From Echria macrotheca (taxonomy: Eukaryota; Ascomycota; Sordariomycetes; Sordariales; Schizotheciaceae): a DNA stretch of 64,000 nucleotides. Positions 21,377 to 32,992 of this stretch are shown here, one piece after another (positions within the stretch are counted from its first letter, which is position 1; every line of letters begins with the position of its first letter). The notes below the pieces were generated by a model that saw only the letters and a list, made by a program, of their open reading frames with translations, did no database searches and had not been told where the DNA came from. The position numbers and the translations under genes were made by a program. The DNA is taken from positions 2,480,001-2,544,000 of the forward strand of contig MU839828.1 in assembly GCA_030411725.1 (NCBI GenBank), read 5' to 3'.

Positions 21377-23682
21377 ACGGGAATCTCTCTGGGGTTTTTT
21401 GATTATATGCCCCGCGCAGATATTATGTCACAGTTATGACGATGGGCCCTGGCCCAGATCGTGCTGGCATATATAATCACAGTTAGGATCTAAAGTGCTG
21501 ACCTTAGAATTCTGGCAACTCTCATCGCTCTGTCCAAGACATTCCCCCCACTTGTCTTTATGGTTCACACATAACACAGCTTAAACTAGACCTGGTAATA
21601 GTTAAGTAAGCCCCAATAGATTATTCCCCCCTTCCTCCTCAGCGTTACCTCCCTGCCCCAATTTAGTTCATTCCCGTCCCCAGGGTACTTCCCCTCTGAT
21701 ATCTAACCTCCTCCCTTAAAATCTCGGATCTAAACGAGAGAAATTAATGAGACATTCCGTAATTGTAGTCTGGTCTAGATGGGTATCTCTACCTGGTATC
21801 CATTCACGAGGCGTACGGAATACCTTGACTGCTAAAACGGCTCTGGATGTACAATACATACGTAGGTATATATATCGCCAAATTGTTTGTGAAATGGCCC
21901 GCGTTCTAGCTGGCAACTTCTGCCGGAAAAGAGAAACAAAGTTCAGAATTCGTCTTATGCGTCCTTGTCGTTTGCAGAAGATCGGCGGGGGGGAGAGCCC
22001 ATCTTTGAGCTGCGGCTGCTTGGACATATCTGCTTGGCAGGTCGTCAGGCTGATATAAAAGATTCAGTGGGAAGAAGGATAGCGGAAGTGAGGTGAAAAA
22101 TCTATATATAACGGGACAATTCTTGTCGTTCGGTAAATGGTGAGTGCAATGGCATGTCGTTTTTCCACGTTTGGAAATGTAAAAAGTACCTTGAAGTAGG
22201 TATATGGCGAGTGGCGGTGGTGCCTTACTTGTGCGATAAGACGTGATCGAAAAGAACATGGTTACGTTGGATGTATACCTAGGTAGGTACCGTAGACAGA
22301 TGCATTTAAAGGCTAGAGATAAATCTTGAAGCTCATTCCGTATAGTGCCGGAAGGTCATGCGGGTAGAGGTAAAGTTTGTTTCATTCTTGACCTTGATGA
22401 CTTTGTCAGTGAACGGGGGAAAAAACGAATGCAAGCAGGCGTCGCCGACAAAAGCCTCCAGTCTGATGTGAAAATATCCCGGGGGACTATCAGTGTTGGT
22501 GGTGTCTTGGGTCGATACATCCTATTGTCGTGTAGGACTGTCTCATTGATACATCCTTCTTGTCCAAATACCGAATAATAAATGGACCGAGAGTAGAAGT
22601 AAGAGTCTCATAGATGCAAGGAGAGAAAAGTATGGATCAGAAGGTTTAAAAATCGCTTTCGATACGGATAATACTACAGCCCATCTTCTCTCCTCTTCTC
22701 AAAATCGTGAAGTTAACCACATGGGGTGAACCTCGGGGTCACTCTGACCTCTCCCCAAGATTCGAGTCGTCATAGCCACTGTTTGGCTTTTTGGGACGAT
22801 AACTCCCTTGTCCGCCTGATGGACTCTGTGTTGAACTACATCGAGTTCATCTCACGGCGTCAATGGGACCCGAAGAACGATAATTAACTCCTAGAAGAAT
22901 CCTTACGGGGTGGTCATTGGCTTCGTCCCGTTCGGTAATGCCATGAGTAGATATTTACCATCTTGCTCTCACCACACTAATATTAGTACGACAGGTAGAC
23001 GCGGCCATTCATTCTCCCCTACAAATAGACACACAGATAAATAAATGTCCAGAACATATTCCATACTAAATCTTCACCAGCTAGGTAGGTAGTAATTCTC
23101 ACCACTAAATTCGCCAACCCCCAATCTACATATCCCTAACTACCTTAGTTCCACTCCTCACATCCCATCACATCTCCAATATATATCCCACCCAGCAAAA
23201 ACACCGGTACCCAACTAACTACCACCCAAATAAAAATAGCCGCCCATGCCCCCACATGACCACCCCGACCCAGATCCAGGACCCATTCTAGTAAACATTG
23301 TAATAAGGCTCATACTCTTCATAACCCATAACTTATTCCAGAAGTCACGCGGTACCTAGTGAAGGTAACACCGCAGAAAAAAAGCCAAGACCTTGACTTG
23401 CCGAAACCCGCGCCATGACGCCATCCCGCTTCGGACAAGGCACAACGGCTGCGTCAAATCGCGTGCTCTGATCTCCAAATCCCCCAAGGGGCCAAGAAAA
23501 CGTGCCAGACCACGCGGTCTCGAACCTCCGGACTTGCATCTCCGCGGACTCTCCCTCTTGCGCGCGCTCATTTTTATAAACGCTTTTACATGCCGCCGTC
23601 CGGCTCCCAGCAAAAAACGTTTCCTGATCTGTGTAGGTTGTTGTTATCTTTGCTTCCCCCACCACCGCTCCCACGCCAAAAA

Positions 23683-26048
23683 TCAATCCGCGAGCCCAGC
23701 CATGCCGGCCGTCGCGAAACTCCCATACATGCCCTCATCGCTGCTCTCGCTCGTCGGGCTCCTCGGACTCGCCACGCCGCTAACCTCCCCGCTCAACAAC
23801 CCGCTGTAGCTCTCCATGCCGCTCATGCCGCTCATGCCGCTCAGCGCGCTGATGCTCGGCACCGTGCTCATCCCGCCGCCGCCAGACCCACCAAGCGCCA
23901 GGAGGCTCTGTCTCCGCGCCGCGTCCATGTCCACGGCGCTTCCGGACCGGCTCAGCAGCGGCTTCTCCGGCAGCTGCTTCAGCAGGCCCGTCGTGATGTC
24001 CAGCATGCCCATGGCGAACTCGGTCAGCCCCTTGCCCTCGCCGGGCTTGGAGCTGACCGACAGCGTCCACCGGTACTCGCCCAGCCTGCGCCGATACCAG
24101 TCCGCTTCTTCCCGCCCCGGCGACGTCGCCCAGAGCAGCGAGCCAAAGGTGCCGATGAGGGCAAAGTTGGTCTTGGAGGCGAAGTACCAGAACGACCGTA
24201 GGTGAGACGGCGTCAACCGGTTGACAAAGTCCATGGCCGATATCAGACGCGCCTTGGCTGCGCTGCGGCAGATGTGCTGGATATACGGGTCGACCGTGCC
24301 TCCGACCGCTGGGGACGCCGACGTGGCCGCATCGATGGATCGGATAATGCGTCGGTGGAGAGTGATTTCCGTCGCGAAATAGGCCAGGTGCAGGTACCCG
24401 ATGCTCGACAGACGTGATGGCGGCGTCGAGCTGCTCTGAAACGTTGAATCCATCCGAACCGAAGCGGGCAGCCCGCTATGCCACTCCTTCAGCTTCAGCT
24501 GGATCGGCTTGGCCAGGGACAGCACGAGCTGGGTGCCCTGGGACCCGGCGCTGGCGACAGCCTGTGTGGCCTGCAGCGTATAGAAGGTCTCGAGAATCTC
24601 GGCCAGAATCTGGGAGAGGTGGACCATCTGCCCAAACAGCGTGCGCCCCCGCTCAATCTCGATCCTGTCCTCGGTGTCGTTCTCGTCCCACTCCACATCC
24701 GGGAAGTCATTCGGATTCAGCGGCTGGACGGCCCAGTTGGAAGAGAAAATATGCGACGGCCGACCGTGGACGAGAGCACCCCACTTGTCTTGCATATACA
24801 ACGCCCAGGCCAGCCGTTTCCTCAACCCTCTTTCCCACGGCGGAATCTTCCAAGTGGTGCAGTCCAGGTGCAGGCCGAGCTCCTGCGAGATGGCCACGAG
24901 CTGCGCGGTCGGGGCCCACTGATCGCCCTCGGGCCGCTGCGACAGGAGCAGACCGGCCTGTACCGTCGACAGCTTTGGACGATACATGGCATCTGCCAGC
25001 GTGGTTCGCATATAGCGTTCAAGCTCGCGGACGTTGGGACGCGGGAGGGGCGCGAGCTCGTCCGAGTGATCCCACCAGTTGATGGCGAGGATATAAATGG
25101 CGGCCAGGAGAGGGGGCGAGAACTCGCGGTAGGAACGTTCGTACTTTTCGTAAAAGACCGTCTTCTGGATGATGGGGAAGCCGGGATGCACTATGCGGAA
25201 GTAGAGATCAATCAGCTCCCGGCCATAAGGGGCCACGATGGCCTCGATTGCGTCTGAGTCTTCAAGGACATGCTCGTAGCCGGGCGTGTTGGCGTCGGGG
25301 AGCATGAGGAAGGTGTCATTGTCGCTGACTCGCCGCAGGGTCCCGCGCGCGAGGAGGCTCTCGTCGTGTGGGTCGAACGACGAGAGGTTGATGAGGGACG
25401 GCTCGAAATCTGTCGTCGGGCCGATGTACTGGCTGTACCTATCCGACTGCAGGCCGAGGGTGCGCTTGAGCATGGTCGGACCGCCAAAGTTGGCCATCTC
25501 TTCGATCAACGAGCTGCTAGCCGCGGTGCTCGAGAGACTGGGTTGGTGGTGCCGCCTCCTCCTGTTATCAGACCTCCCAGGAGAACTGCATGGGACCAAT
25601 GACATGTCAGATACGATACCAAGACGCAGCCCCGTTGCAGTGACGGGTGACCGCAGGGCAGGTAGTAAAAATCTTGGCCCGAGAGGGGTAGGTAGGTAGT
25701 TACTGCTTACCTTCTCTTGCTGTGGCTATCCTCGGCATCCCCGTTCAACTTACGCTTGCGCGGCGGCGGACTGTCGACCAGAGAACACTCGGTCCCGCTC
25801 ACTTGGCAACCAACACAGGCTTCCTCGTCGTCACTCATGACGCAATCCAGCCTGCGACGAAGACAGGCCTCACAGGGTGGGGTTGGGTGGCCGTTTATCG
25901 AGTCGGAGTCGGGCGAGTCGAAGCCGTTGCGGAGACCGGGGTAGTACGGGTCGAGGTTGATACTGCCCTGACGGCTGGGTGGGAAACGCGGAGGTTTTGG
26001 CGCAATGGCAATGGGAGCCGTCCTGGGGACGGCACTGGGGGTGGACAT
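23683..26048 (-). CDS. Zn2Cys6 transcription factor, DAL81/TamA-like
   Basis: About 746 residues from exons 26048-25711 and 25585-23683; the splice restores a Ser codon (KRSSPGRSDN). Residues 59-88 hold six cysteines spaced CX2CX6CX8CX2CX6C (CEACLRRRLDC then CVGCQVSGTEC), followed by a basic stretch PRKRKL. Exon 2 carries LGLQSDRYSQYIGPTTDFEP and the fungal-specific regulatory domain (LIDLYFRIVHPGFPIIQK, LLLSQRPEGDQW, SQELGLHLDCTTWKIPPWE, RKRLAWALYMQDKW). This pattern resembles the DAL81/UGA35/TamA co-activators of nitrogen-catabolic genes; that identity is from memory of the family and is not certain. The C-terminus has a Gly/Ser-rich stretch with repeated SGM (LSGMSGMSGM). Presumed nuclear. 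About 2.7 kb of gene-free DNA lies upstream. Confidence 0.87.
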
Positions 26049-28780
26049 GGCGTTGGTTATGGCCGGGAGCGACCGCCGCCGTGGGATTTAGCCTTGCCGC
26101 TGGTGGCCGCGGAGGAGAGTCCGGGGGTAGTTGGGCCTTGGATCTTGCCTTGCTCGGCGGCTTTCGATTTGCCGACCCCACGATCAGGTGGGCGAGATCA
26201 AGCCCAGTCGGCCAAACAGAGAGGTCCCGAGGGTTCGGGGGGTGACAGGGTCCACGAAGCAGGCGGCGAGAACGGAAACAGGCACACGAGCGGGCGGCGA
26301 AGTGCGGGCGCTGGAGTCTGGGGAAGAAGCACCGATAAGGTACCGGAGCAGTAATGGCGGTAAGGTGGTAAGGTGGCTTGGGTGGTAGGCAAGCCAGATG
26401 GTGGTAGGTCCGAGATAAGCTTAATCGTTTTCCAACAGAGCCTCTCGCGTCCCGGCTTCCCGCCTTGTCGTTTTCCTTATCGACCCGTTCCCGTTTTCGC
26501 GCCCCCCCAAGCGGTGTCGTACACTACTCGCAACGTTCACGCAGCTCGCGATAAAGAGAAGCTGCCGAGAGGGAAGGAACTCTGCTGCGATATGCAGGTT
26601 GTAGATGAGGCGGTCGGGTTGCCGGGCCCGGATTGGGGGATCTATGTGATGATCGAAACCAGGATGAGATAAGACTGGCTTATCTGCGTCATTGGACTGC
26701 GGAATAGAGAGAGAACGCGGGACTGGTTCTTGACTCGACAAACCGCGTCGTCTCAGACAAGGGACGCCGCCATCATCATCTCCAACATCAAAGTCGTCGT
26801 CGCAGTTCTCGGTTGGCAAAGCGGGAGAGAGAGAGGAGAGAAAGACAAGACAGACAGAAGCCAGCACAGACACGGCAGTAGCCGCGACTAAAGTACGGAG
26901 CAGGACGAGTCACGGCGTCTGTCAGAGAGCCAGCAATTGACTGACATCCGACGTAATCAAGGTGGACGCGGTCGGGAGCCCGTGGTCGCGCCTCCGGCGA
27001 AGTGTTGGCCGTTAGTTAGCCAGGGCTTAGGGAGATACGCCGCTGCAGGGGAGCGTCGCCGGCAATTGGGCGCCTGGCCGGCTGTCCCTCGCTATCGCGC
27101 CCAGGCGGGAGTGGAGGCCAGCACTCTCTCTCCTGGCTGCGCCTTTCCCCGACAAATCATCCTTTACCGGTATCTTTCTTGCCTCTGCTCAACAGGAACC
27201 CGCGAGTGCGTGCAGAACCGCAGAAACGCATGCGGCCGATAGCGAGAATCTCTGACCTTATCATGCCCAAGATTTAAGTTGGAAATTCCTAATGGCAAAC
27301 CGGTCGATAACGCCAGGTACCACGCGACCTGGTGCGACTTGGCCCGGGGCGTCTACCATGCGCTTTTGCTGGAGAATGCGCTGGGCCGGTCCGGTAGCGG
27401 GCGGGTATAGGGTACGCAGTCTGCCCTCGTGCGCAAGCGACTGCCGGGAGGCCGATTACCAAATAGAAAAGGACGGCCATGTGCCTGGCACCCCGTTTTG
27501 GGAATACATTTAACGTAATGGCCCCCCTTTGCCGAGTCAGAATAGCAACGGCGCCGCAAAATCGAAACACAACCGTCCGATCGAATCGGCCTTATCGCCG
27601 TCTGCGGCGCAAAAGAAACGACGCGGCGGAATCTGCAGCTTGTGATACATCGTCATCGTCCTTTAGAGTTTCCACCAGCCTCCCAGCCCAGCGCGTCACC
27701 GGCTCGGTGGGGACTTGGCGCCGGGGCCGATCTCTGGGCGGCGGCACGAGCCCCGTGAGGAGCCCGATGCATGCTGCCGACACGGGGACGCGGCGGAGTC
27801 GGCGGCATCTTATCTCCATCGATCTGCCACCTCAGCTTGTTTCGGCGCCGGGTTTTTATCGTCGGGGTCCTTGGCTGACCCTATGCGCAGCACCGGCGTC
27901 GCAGACAGCGGTCAAGCGGTGGGATGACGGATCCAAAAAGGAGGGTTACTATCGCAAGACTGGAAGGCGGGGTACCGCTCGAGAGAGCCCCAAGACGGGT
28001 CAACATCCACACGACAACGCTGTTCGACATCTCTCCAGCCTCTCCTTGTCATCAGCCTCCAGGCGGCCAGGATCGACCGGATGAAAAACCCACTGACCCA
28101 GTTCCCCCACCAGCACCGTGCCCGCAGGTAAGGTAAACTGACATGTAGGCCCCCGTGTGGAGATTGTTGTGTCGTGCCGTCTGCTGCACGACTTACGATG
28201 CGCGGGGGGAGGCCGGCACCGGATGGAGTTGGTGCATGTGTAGTTACTGGATGCTGTTTGAATCCGACCTTTGATGATTTGCTGCAGGGTCCCTCGGGAG
28301 GGATAAAGTGCGGGAAGACGCGCGGGGCCAATTGGGCGGCAGGCAAAGCCAGAGAGAGAGACTCACCGCTCTGTTCCCCTCGTGCCACTCTTCAATTCCA
28401 TTCCTCTTCGTGATGCGTGGTTTTTCGACGTCGTGTGACGTACGTGGACGGGAACCAAAGCGAAACAAACAGGGTCTGGCAATCGGAATCTGGAAACGCC
28501 ACAAATCGAGTTGGGGGCGGTCTGGGATCTCTGCGAAGTGGGGGTTGCAAGATGCAGAGTGCCGGCTGGCCGGGTGCATCTTCCAGCGCTCCCCAGCCGG
28601 CACGGGCCGATAGCACTCGGGGAAAAAGGCAAGAGCAAACTCGAATTGAATACCTAGGCGCTATCTCTGCTCCTGCCTCGTGCCAAGGCAATGAGAATCA
28701 ATCTATTTCAACCATGGCGCGCTGCCAACAGCGAACTGCATGCCCTCTCTCCCCGTCCACTTCCCCATCCCGGATGGTCG
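26049..28780. other. 2.7-kb gene-free region upstream of the DAL81-like gene
   Basis: Open frames here are short, lack family features and mostly reflect GC-rich composition. The part near 26049 is the likely promoter and 5' UTR of the regulator; the part near 28780 is the 3' flank of the GNAT gene. No RNA gene or repeat array was recognised. Confidence 0.45.
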
Positions 28781-29535
28781 TCAACGCACCACAGAGGGGG
28801 AGGGATTCCGAACCATGCACACTTCTCGATACACGGCAGACGGCATTTCGGAGCCGGCCCTGGATGGGATTTCCATTTCAAAGCTGTCGATTGCCTCGAA
28901 CCCAAACTTCTTGTACATGTCCACGGCCTCCTCGGTGCTCTCGAGGTAGACCGGCAGCCGGTCGGCATCGGCGAGATCGAGGACGGCCCGCGTGAGCATG
29001 GTTCCAGCGCCTCGACCTTGGGATGCCGGATGCGTGCAGACGAAGCTCAATCCTGCGGCCGGCGGTTAGCCCCGCAGGTCGTTGTGTCATTGGCAGCCAA
29101 AGCTATAAGCCCGGCCGCGGGATGTTATTGACAACAAAAGGACTCACTGTAACAGGGCTTATCTCCGAACGACCGCTTCTTCGCCCCCTCGGCGAGAGCC
29201 ACGTAGCCATCGAGAAACTCGCGGCGGCAGCCCTCGGAGTACTGCAGATCCCCGCTCTCCAGCTTGACGGCCTCGGGGTGCGATGGGGATTCCCATTTGG
29301 CAAAACTGACGACCTCATCGGTTTCGACATCGCGGGCAACCAGTACTCCGGATGCGGGCTCTTCCAGCTGGCCAGCTGTGTACCTGGCCAGAAATTCCTG
29401 AAGCGCCACGAGGCTTTCCGGCGTCGGGAATTGAACGTGAAGCAACGGGTTGGAGTCCATGGCCGCAAGGTGGATTTCGGCGATCCGACCAGCGTCTGCC
29501 GTCGTAGGCCGTGCGATGGTGAAGGCGGGTCCCAT
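28781..29535 (-). CDS. GNAT-family N-acetyltransferase
   Basis: Exons 29535-29148 and 29052-28781 join in frame to give about 219 residues. The start MGPAFTIARPTTADAGRIAEI is the usual beta1/alpha1 opening of a GNAT fold. Motif A, which binds the acetyl-CoA pyrophosphate, is TMLTRAVLDLAD preceded by SQGRGAG (Q/R-x-x-G-x-G). Motif B follows as LPVYLESTEEAVDMYKKFGF. The exon 1 stretch LVARDVETDEVVSFAKWE resembles the many fungal small-molecule acetyltransferases of unknown substrate. The substrate cannot be told from sequence. It lies 104 bp downstream, on the same strand, of the Upc2-like regulator's stop codon. Confidence 0.9.
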
Positions 29536-29639
29536 GGTTTCGAGGTCTGCGGGTTGGTGTTGTCAAGTGAAGGTGCGCTGCGGGAGCAGAGCTACGCGAG
29601 GCTGTGAACGGTGACATGTATCATGTGATCCGCGACTGG

Positions 29640-30919
29640 CTAGGCTGCGGGAGAAGGCTGTCCTTCGGAAAGATATGGGCAAATCGCATCTTCCTCGAGG
29701 AGGGACCTCATAATCTGGCGGGGCTTCTCCAACCAGGCCGACCACTCCGGGCCGAGATAGTCGACGATGGCGGCAAAGAAGAATTGACCTGCGTCACCCA
29801 ACATCCAGGCGTTGCGGCCAAGGTGCAAAGCTACGAAATAGTATCCAAGTACCACAACGGCCTCGGGTCGCCCAGCTTCGATCAGCTTGACAAAGTCTTT
29901 AGGTATCATGACGGCCCAGGACACGAGTCGGTGGGTGCGGTGCGAGGAATCGGTTTGGTCGTCGAAGATGCACTGAAGCAAGTCAATGGCCTTCCTGGCG
30001 GCCTCGACCGTCTCTTTGTCGAGGCCGACGGTTCCAATACGCTCGCGGATGTCTTCACAATGACTCCCTTTACCCGTCGATTCGTACCATTGCACGCCAG
30101 TGTCGAATATCGGCTTTAGTTCGCCGTCCCTCATGAGTTCCCAATAGCCGTCCATCATCTGGTAGATACCGCGATGCAGATGAAGATAACCGACGTATCG
30201 CCCAAGGGTCGACGAAAAATCAGCCTCGCGATGGGACAGCATATCGCAGAGGGCATGTACTCCGAGCACGGCCGAGAATATGAAGGCGGGCATGCGGTGC
30301 GACACGGAGATGCTGAAGTAGCTGGGATCGAGACTGTTGAACAGGGTCAGAGCATGCGTCTGCAGTTGGACCGCTTGGTTATAGTAGAACAGGCTGCTCT
30401 CGGGACGGCTGATGCTGAGATGGCGTGCCGACAGGGCGAGAATCTGGTGCAAAAGGTAGGGCTCCCGCAAGGCCTGCTGCATGACGAGGTCGCGAGCAAT
30501 CACGGTGGCAACGGGGTAGACCATGTGGGGATCGGTGAGGAAATGGTACAGGAGTTCGGCATGCACCATGTTGGCCACTGGGGTCGAGTCCTCGGCTGGA
30601 GCGAAAGGGGCCAGCTCGGGAAAGGCCTCGGACTCGGGAGCGTATCCGAGGCCCGCTCCGGATCCGGAACCGGAACCGGAACCTGACGCGGTAGGGGACA
30701 CATCCTCGGCCGGCGAAGTCCCGGAGCCCTCTTCGCCGATGGGGTATGGGCATGCCCTCTCGGCCGTTGCACAGTTTATACACCGCGGACGAGTCTCATC
30801 GCACTAGCGGAAGTCAGCCAAGGTCGGAGTCAGCGCCAAGCTAGGTATCCCACCTTGATATGTCGTCGCTTACACTCCAGACATCCTTTTCTGGACTTTT
30901 TGTGTCTTCTTCGCATCAT
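29640..30919 (-). CDS. Zn2Cys6 transcription factor, Upc2/sterol-uptake-control type
   Basis: Two exons, 30919-30854 and 30803-29640, give about 409 residues; the intron falls inside the zinc cluster. The joined N-terminus begins MMRRRHKKSRKGCLECKRRH and continues through C23, C30, C33 and C40 (CX2CX6CX6CX2CX6C). HKKSRKGCLECKRRHIKCDE is the typical opening of the Upc2-type family. Residues about 58-75 carry an SG dipeptide repeat encoded by a hexanucleotide repeat. The C-terminal part (LLYHFLTDPHM, REPYLLHQILALSARHLS, HRMPAFIFSAVLGVHAL) is the regulatory domain of this family. Target genes are unknown; ERG27 lies 2.8 kb away, with the OB-fold gene between. Either of two adjacent ATGs (30919, 30916) could start it. 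Confidence 0.88.
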
Positions 30920-31669
30920 CTTGCTCGGACTTGGCAGTTGGTCGGGAATACGCGTAACAGTCTACCAGGCCAAGAGGAGGGAATACAGGAGAAAAACTAA
31001 ATAAGGTTCGGGTCCGCGTGCCGAAACCACAGTGGGGGATTTTGTTGCCTAGGATGCCCGCATTAATAAGGCCAATTGACACTCGGTAGGTTTGACTTTA
31101 GTTGTATATGCTCCCGACATCCTTCGAAGGCAGCAACGCAAAACTTCAAATCATAAATATGCCGACCCTGGACTCCCCTGGGCTCGTTTACCACTTTCCA
31201 ATCTGGACTTGCCCTGACCGTCCAGGAGGCCGCCAACGGTTTTTTCAAAACTCCGGCGATATGCCGCGTACGGAGGAACACGTAGCACTCATCTCGCTCG
31301 TGACGCGTTTTGGGGCAGTTCACAGCCACAGGCCCACGGCGAGTTTGCCTAGTTCTTGCGGGCCTCGATGGAACCTTTGCCAAGACCCCGCAATCCGCTT
31401 CGGAGTTCGGAAACACGGAGCGCCGAGTTTTGTGTTTCGTTTCAATCTTCCGGATCGCACCGCCGCAGTTCTACGCATGCGGCCTACAATGTGGTCCGGG
31501 ACGGGGGAGGTGAGTGGTGCAAAAGCTTGCTGCCTAGTTTTTGTCGTCGTCATCATCTATTACTCCCTACCCCTTTCCCCTGACGGGCTGAAAGCAAAAC
31601 ATGATGTACGTAGTACGCAATAACAATAGGCCGATCTTATTTGTTTTATTTGTTTATAGAGATTTTTTG
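30920..31669. other. Intergenic region
   Basis: 750 bp between the Upc2-like start and the stop codon of the OB-fold gene. No supported gene; it serves as the regulator's promoter and the 3' flank of the OB-fold gene. Confidence 0.5.
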
Positions 31670-32992
31670 TCATTGAGTTTCGTGTATCGGCGGCATGGAA
31701 TCCCATGCTCTTCTTCTCTTCGTCGATTCTTCTCCCTCTTCGCCCTCGATGGCATCCGCCGTCTTCCTGCTTCCGTTCCCGTTCCCGTGGCCGACAAAGC
31801 GAACAACCCACTCGCGCACGCGCCGCGTCTTGTCGAGCTGGGGATGTGTCATTGTATTCGCAGCGGCTGCTGCTGCTGCTGCTCTGCCAAGGTCGGCGGG
31901 CGTGTAGTAACCACCACCGCCGTCGCCGTCGTCGCCGGGATAGTCAAGATGTCTGCTGACTCGGAAGAGCAGGTAGACCCTGGTCAGGTTCCGACGGAGG
32001 CTGGAGCCGTAGACCTTATCGCGGAAGACGTTCAGGGCGACGTTTTGTAACAAGACGATGTCGCCTGTCCGGAGGTTTGTCAGTGTTGTTTCGTCCTTGT
32101 CGTTGTCGCCGGAAGCAGCGAGCCAAAAGGTCACGGCGAAGCCGGCGCGGGTCTCGTCGCCTACTAGGACTTCTATCAGGCGGTGTGTCGACGGGATCTT
32201 GGGGTGGTGCAGCGGTTTTTTGTTGCGGCGCGCCGTGATGGTGCGCGTCGGCGAGACCGAGATGATACCCACGATCAGGTTGATGGTCATTGTCTGCGGC
32301 CGGATGGAGACGAGGTGGCGCGCCGTCGGGATGTCGCTTAGATTGTTGATGCGGTCGGCTGCCCCCGGGCCGGGTGGGAGTTGTAGGGGGGGTTTGACCG
32401 GGCCGTCATTATCGGTTTGGATCAGGGATGATGTGGTTTCGTCGAAGGACGTGGTCGTAGTGGTGAATGATGTGTTGGCTGCGGTGATTTGCGACTCCTC
32501 GGCGGCGATGAGTCTGGACGCGGGAATGTCCTGGTCGTGCGCGGCAAGTGATGTTGCGTAGAACTGTGTGTCCATATCCTCCTGCTCCTGGCTGCTGATA
32601 TCCGGAGGCTCCCCGGTAAGAGTGGTGGTGGTGAAGGAGACGGCGGCGCTCGTGAAGAAATCAGCAAACCCCCCAACCGGAGCCGGAACGGGAGCCGCAT
32701 CATACGCCGCCGTGCCCATGAACTGCTGCGAGAATCCGACGACGCGCGCAGGTGTCGGCTCCAGCGGGAGGGACCGCCAGACGGCGTGGTTCGGGGCCGA
32801 GGAGGGGGCACGGGGCTGGCTTATAACACCCGGATCGGCGGACACGGACACGGACACGGACGCGGACTCGGACCCACCGAGCCGAGCAAACCGGGCTATC
32901 GGCTCGTCAAAGTCCGCAACCAGGCCGGCCGGACTCCAATCCAGCGCCGAACTCGCGGGTGCGCCCGTGTAGATGATAACCTTGTTGGTCAT
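31670..32992 (-). CDS. OB-fold-like nucleic-acid-binding protein of unknown function
   Basis: Single exon of 440 residues from the ATG at 32992. The frame stays open further upstream, but that part is low-complexity and non-protein-like. Residues 1-230 are Ser/Thr/Pro-rich and probably disordered, with a short SV dipeptide run (SASVSVSVSA). Residues about 235-350 look like a single-stranded-DNA-binding OB fold: TINLIVGIISVSPTR, HRLIEVLVGDET, GFAVTFWLAA, LRTGDIVLLQNVALN, YGSSLRRNLTRVYLLFR. A Gly stretch and poly-Ala tract follow (from the GCT/GCC repeat near 31864-31890), then VREWVVRFVG and a basic KRRR. This resembles OB domains of the RPA/Stn1/shieldin kind, which suggests a role in DNA repair or telomeres, but no named family could be fixed. 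It is divergent from ERG27. Confidence 0.78.
   Translation of the reverse strand: MTNKVIIYTGAPASSALDWSPAGLVADFDEPIARFARLGGSESASVSVSVSADPGVISQPRAPSSAPNHAVWRSLPLEPTPARVVGFSQQFMGTAAYDAAPVPAPVGGFADFFTSAAVSFTTTTLTGEPPDISSQEQEDMDTQFYATSLAAHDQDIPASRLIAAEESQITAANTSFTTTTTSFDETTSSLIQTDNDGPVKPPLQLPPGPGAADRINNLSDIPTARHLVSIRPQTMTINLIVGIISVSPTRTITARRNKKPLHHPKIPSTHRLIEVLVGDETRAGFAVTFWLAASGDNDKDETTLTNLRTGDIVLLQNVALNVFRDKVYGSSLRRNLTRVYLLFRVSRHLDYPGDDGDGGGGYYTPADLGRAAAAAAAANTMTHPQLDKTRRVREWVVRFVGHGNGNGSRKTADAIEGEEGEESTKRRRAWDSMPPIHETQ

Larger units (their letters stand above)
20857..23682. other. 2.8-kb intergenic block, AT-richer
   Basis: No protein gene is supported. It holds the degenerate tRNA-like sequence (21240-21376) and its T-run (21210-21220). 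From about 21400 to 23350 it is AT-rich with TATA-type stretches and short CTAGGTAGGTA-like motifs (about 22277 and 23083). A tRNA B-box-like word near 23516-23526 was checked and not accepted. Confidence 0.5.

Noticed and set aside
23460..23590. Possible tRNA (GGTTCGAGACC B-box-like word, minus strand)
   Set aside because: The flanking T stem does not pair and no A box lies at the right distance.
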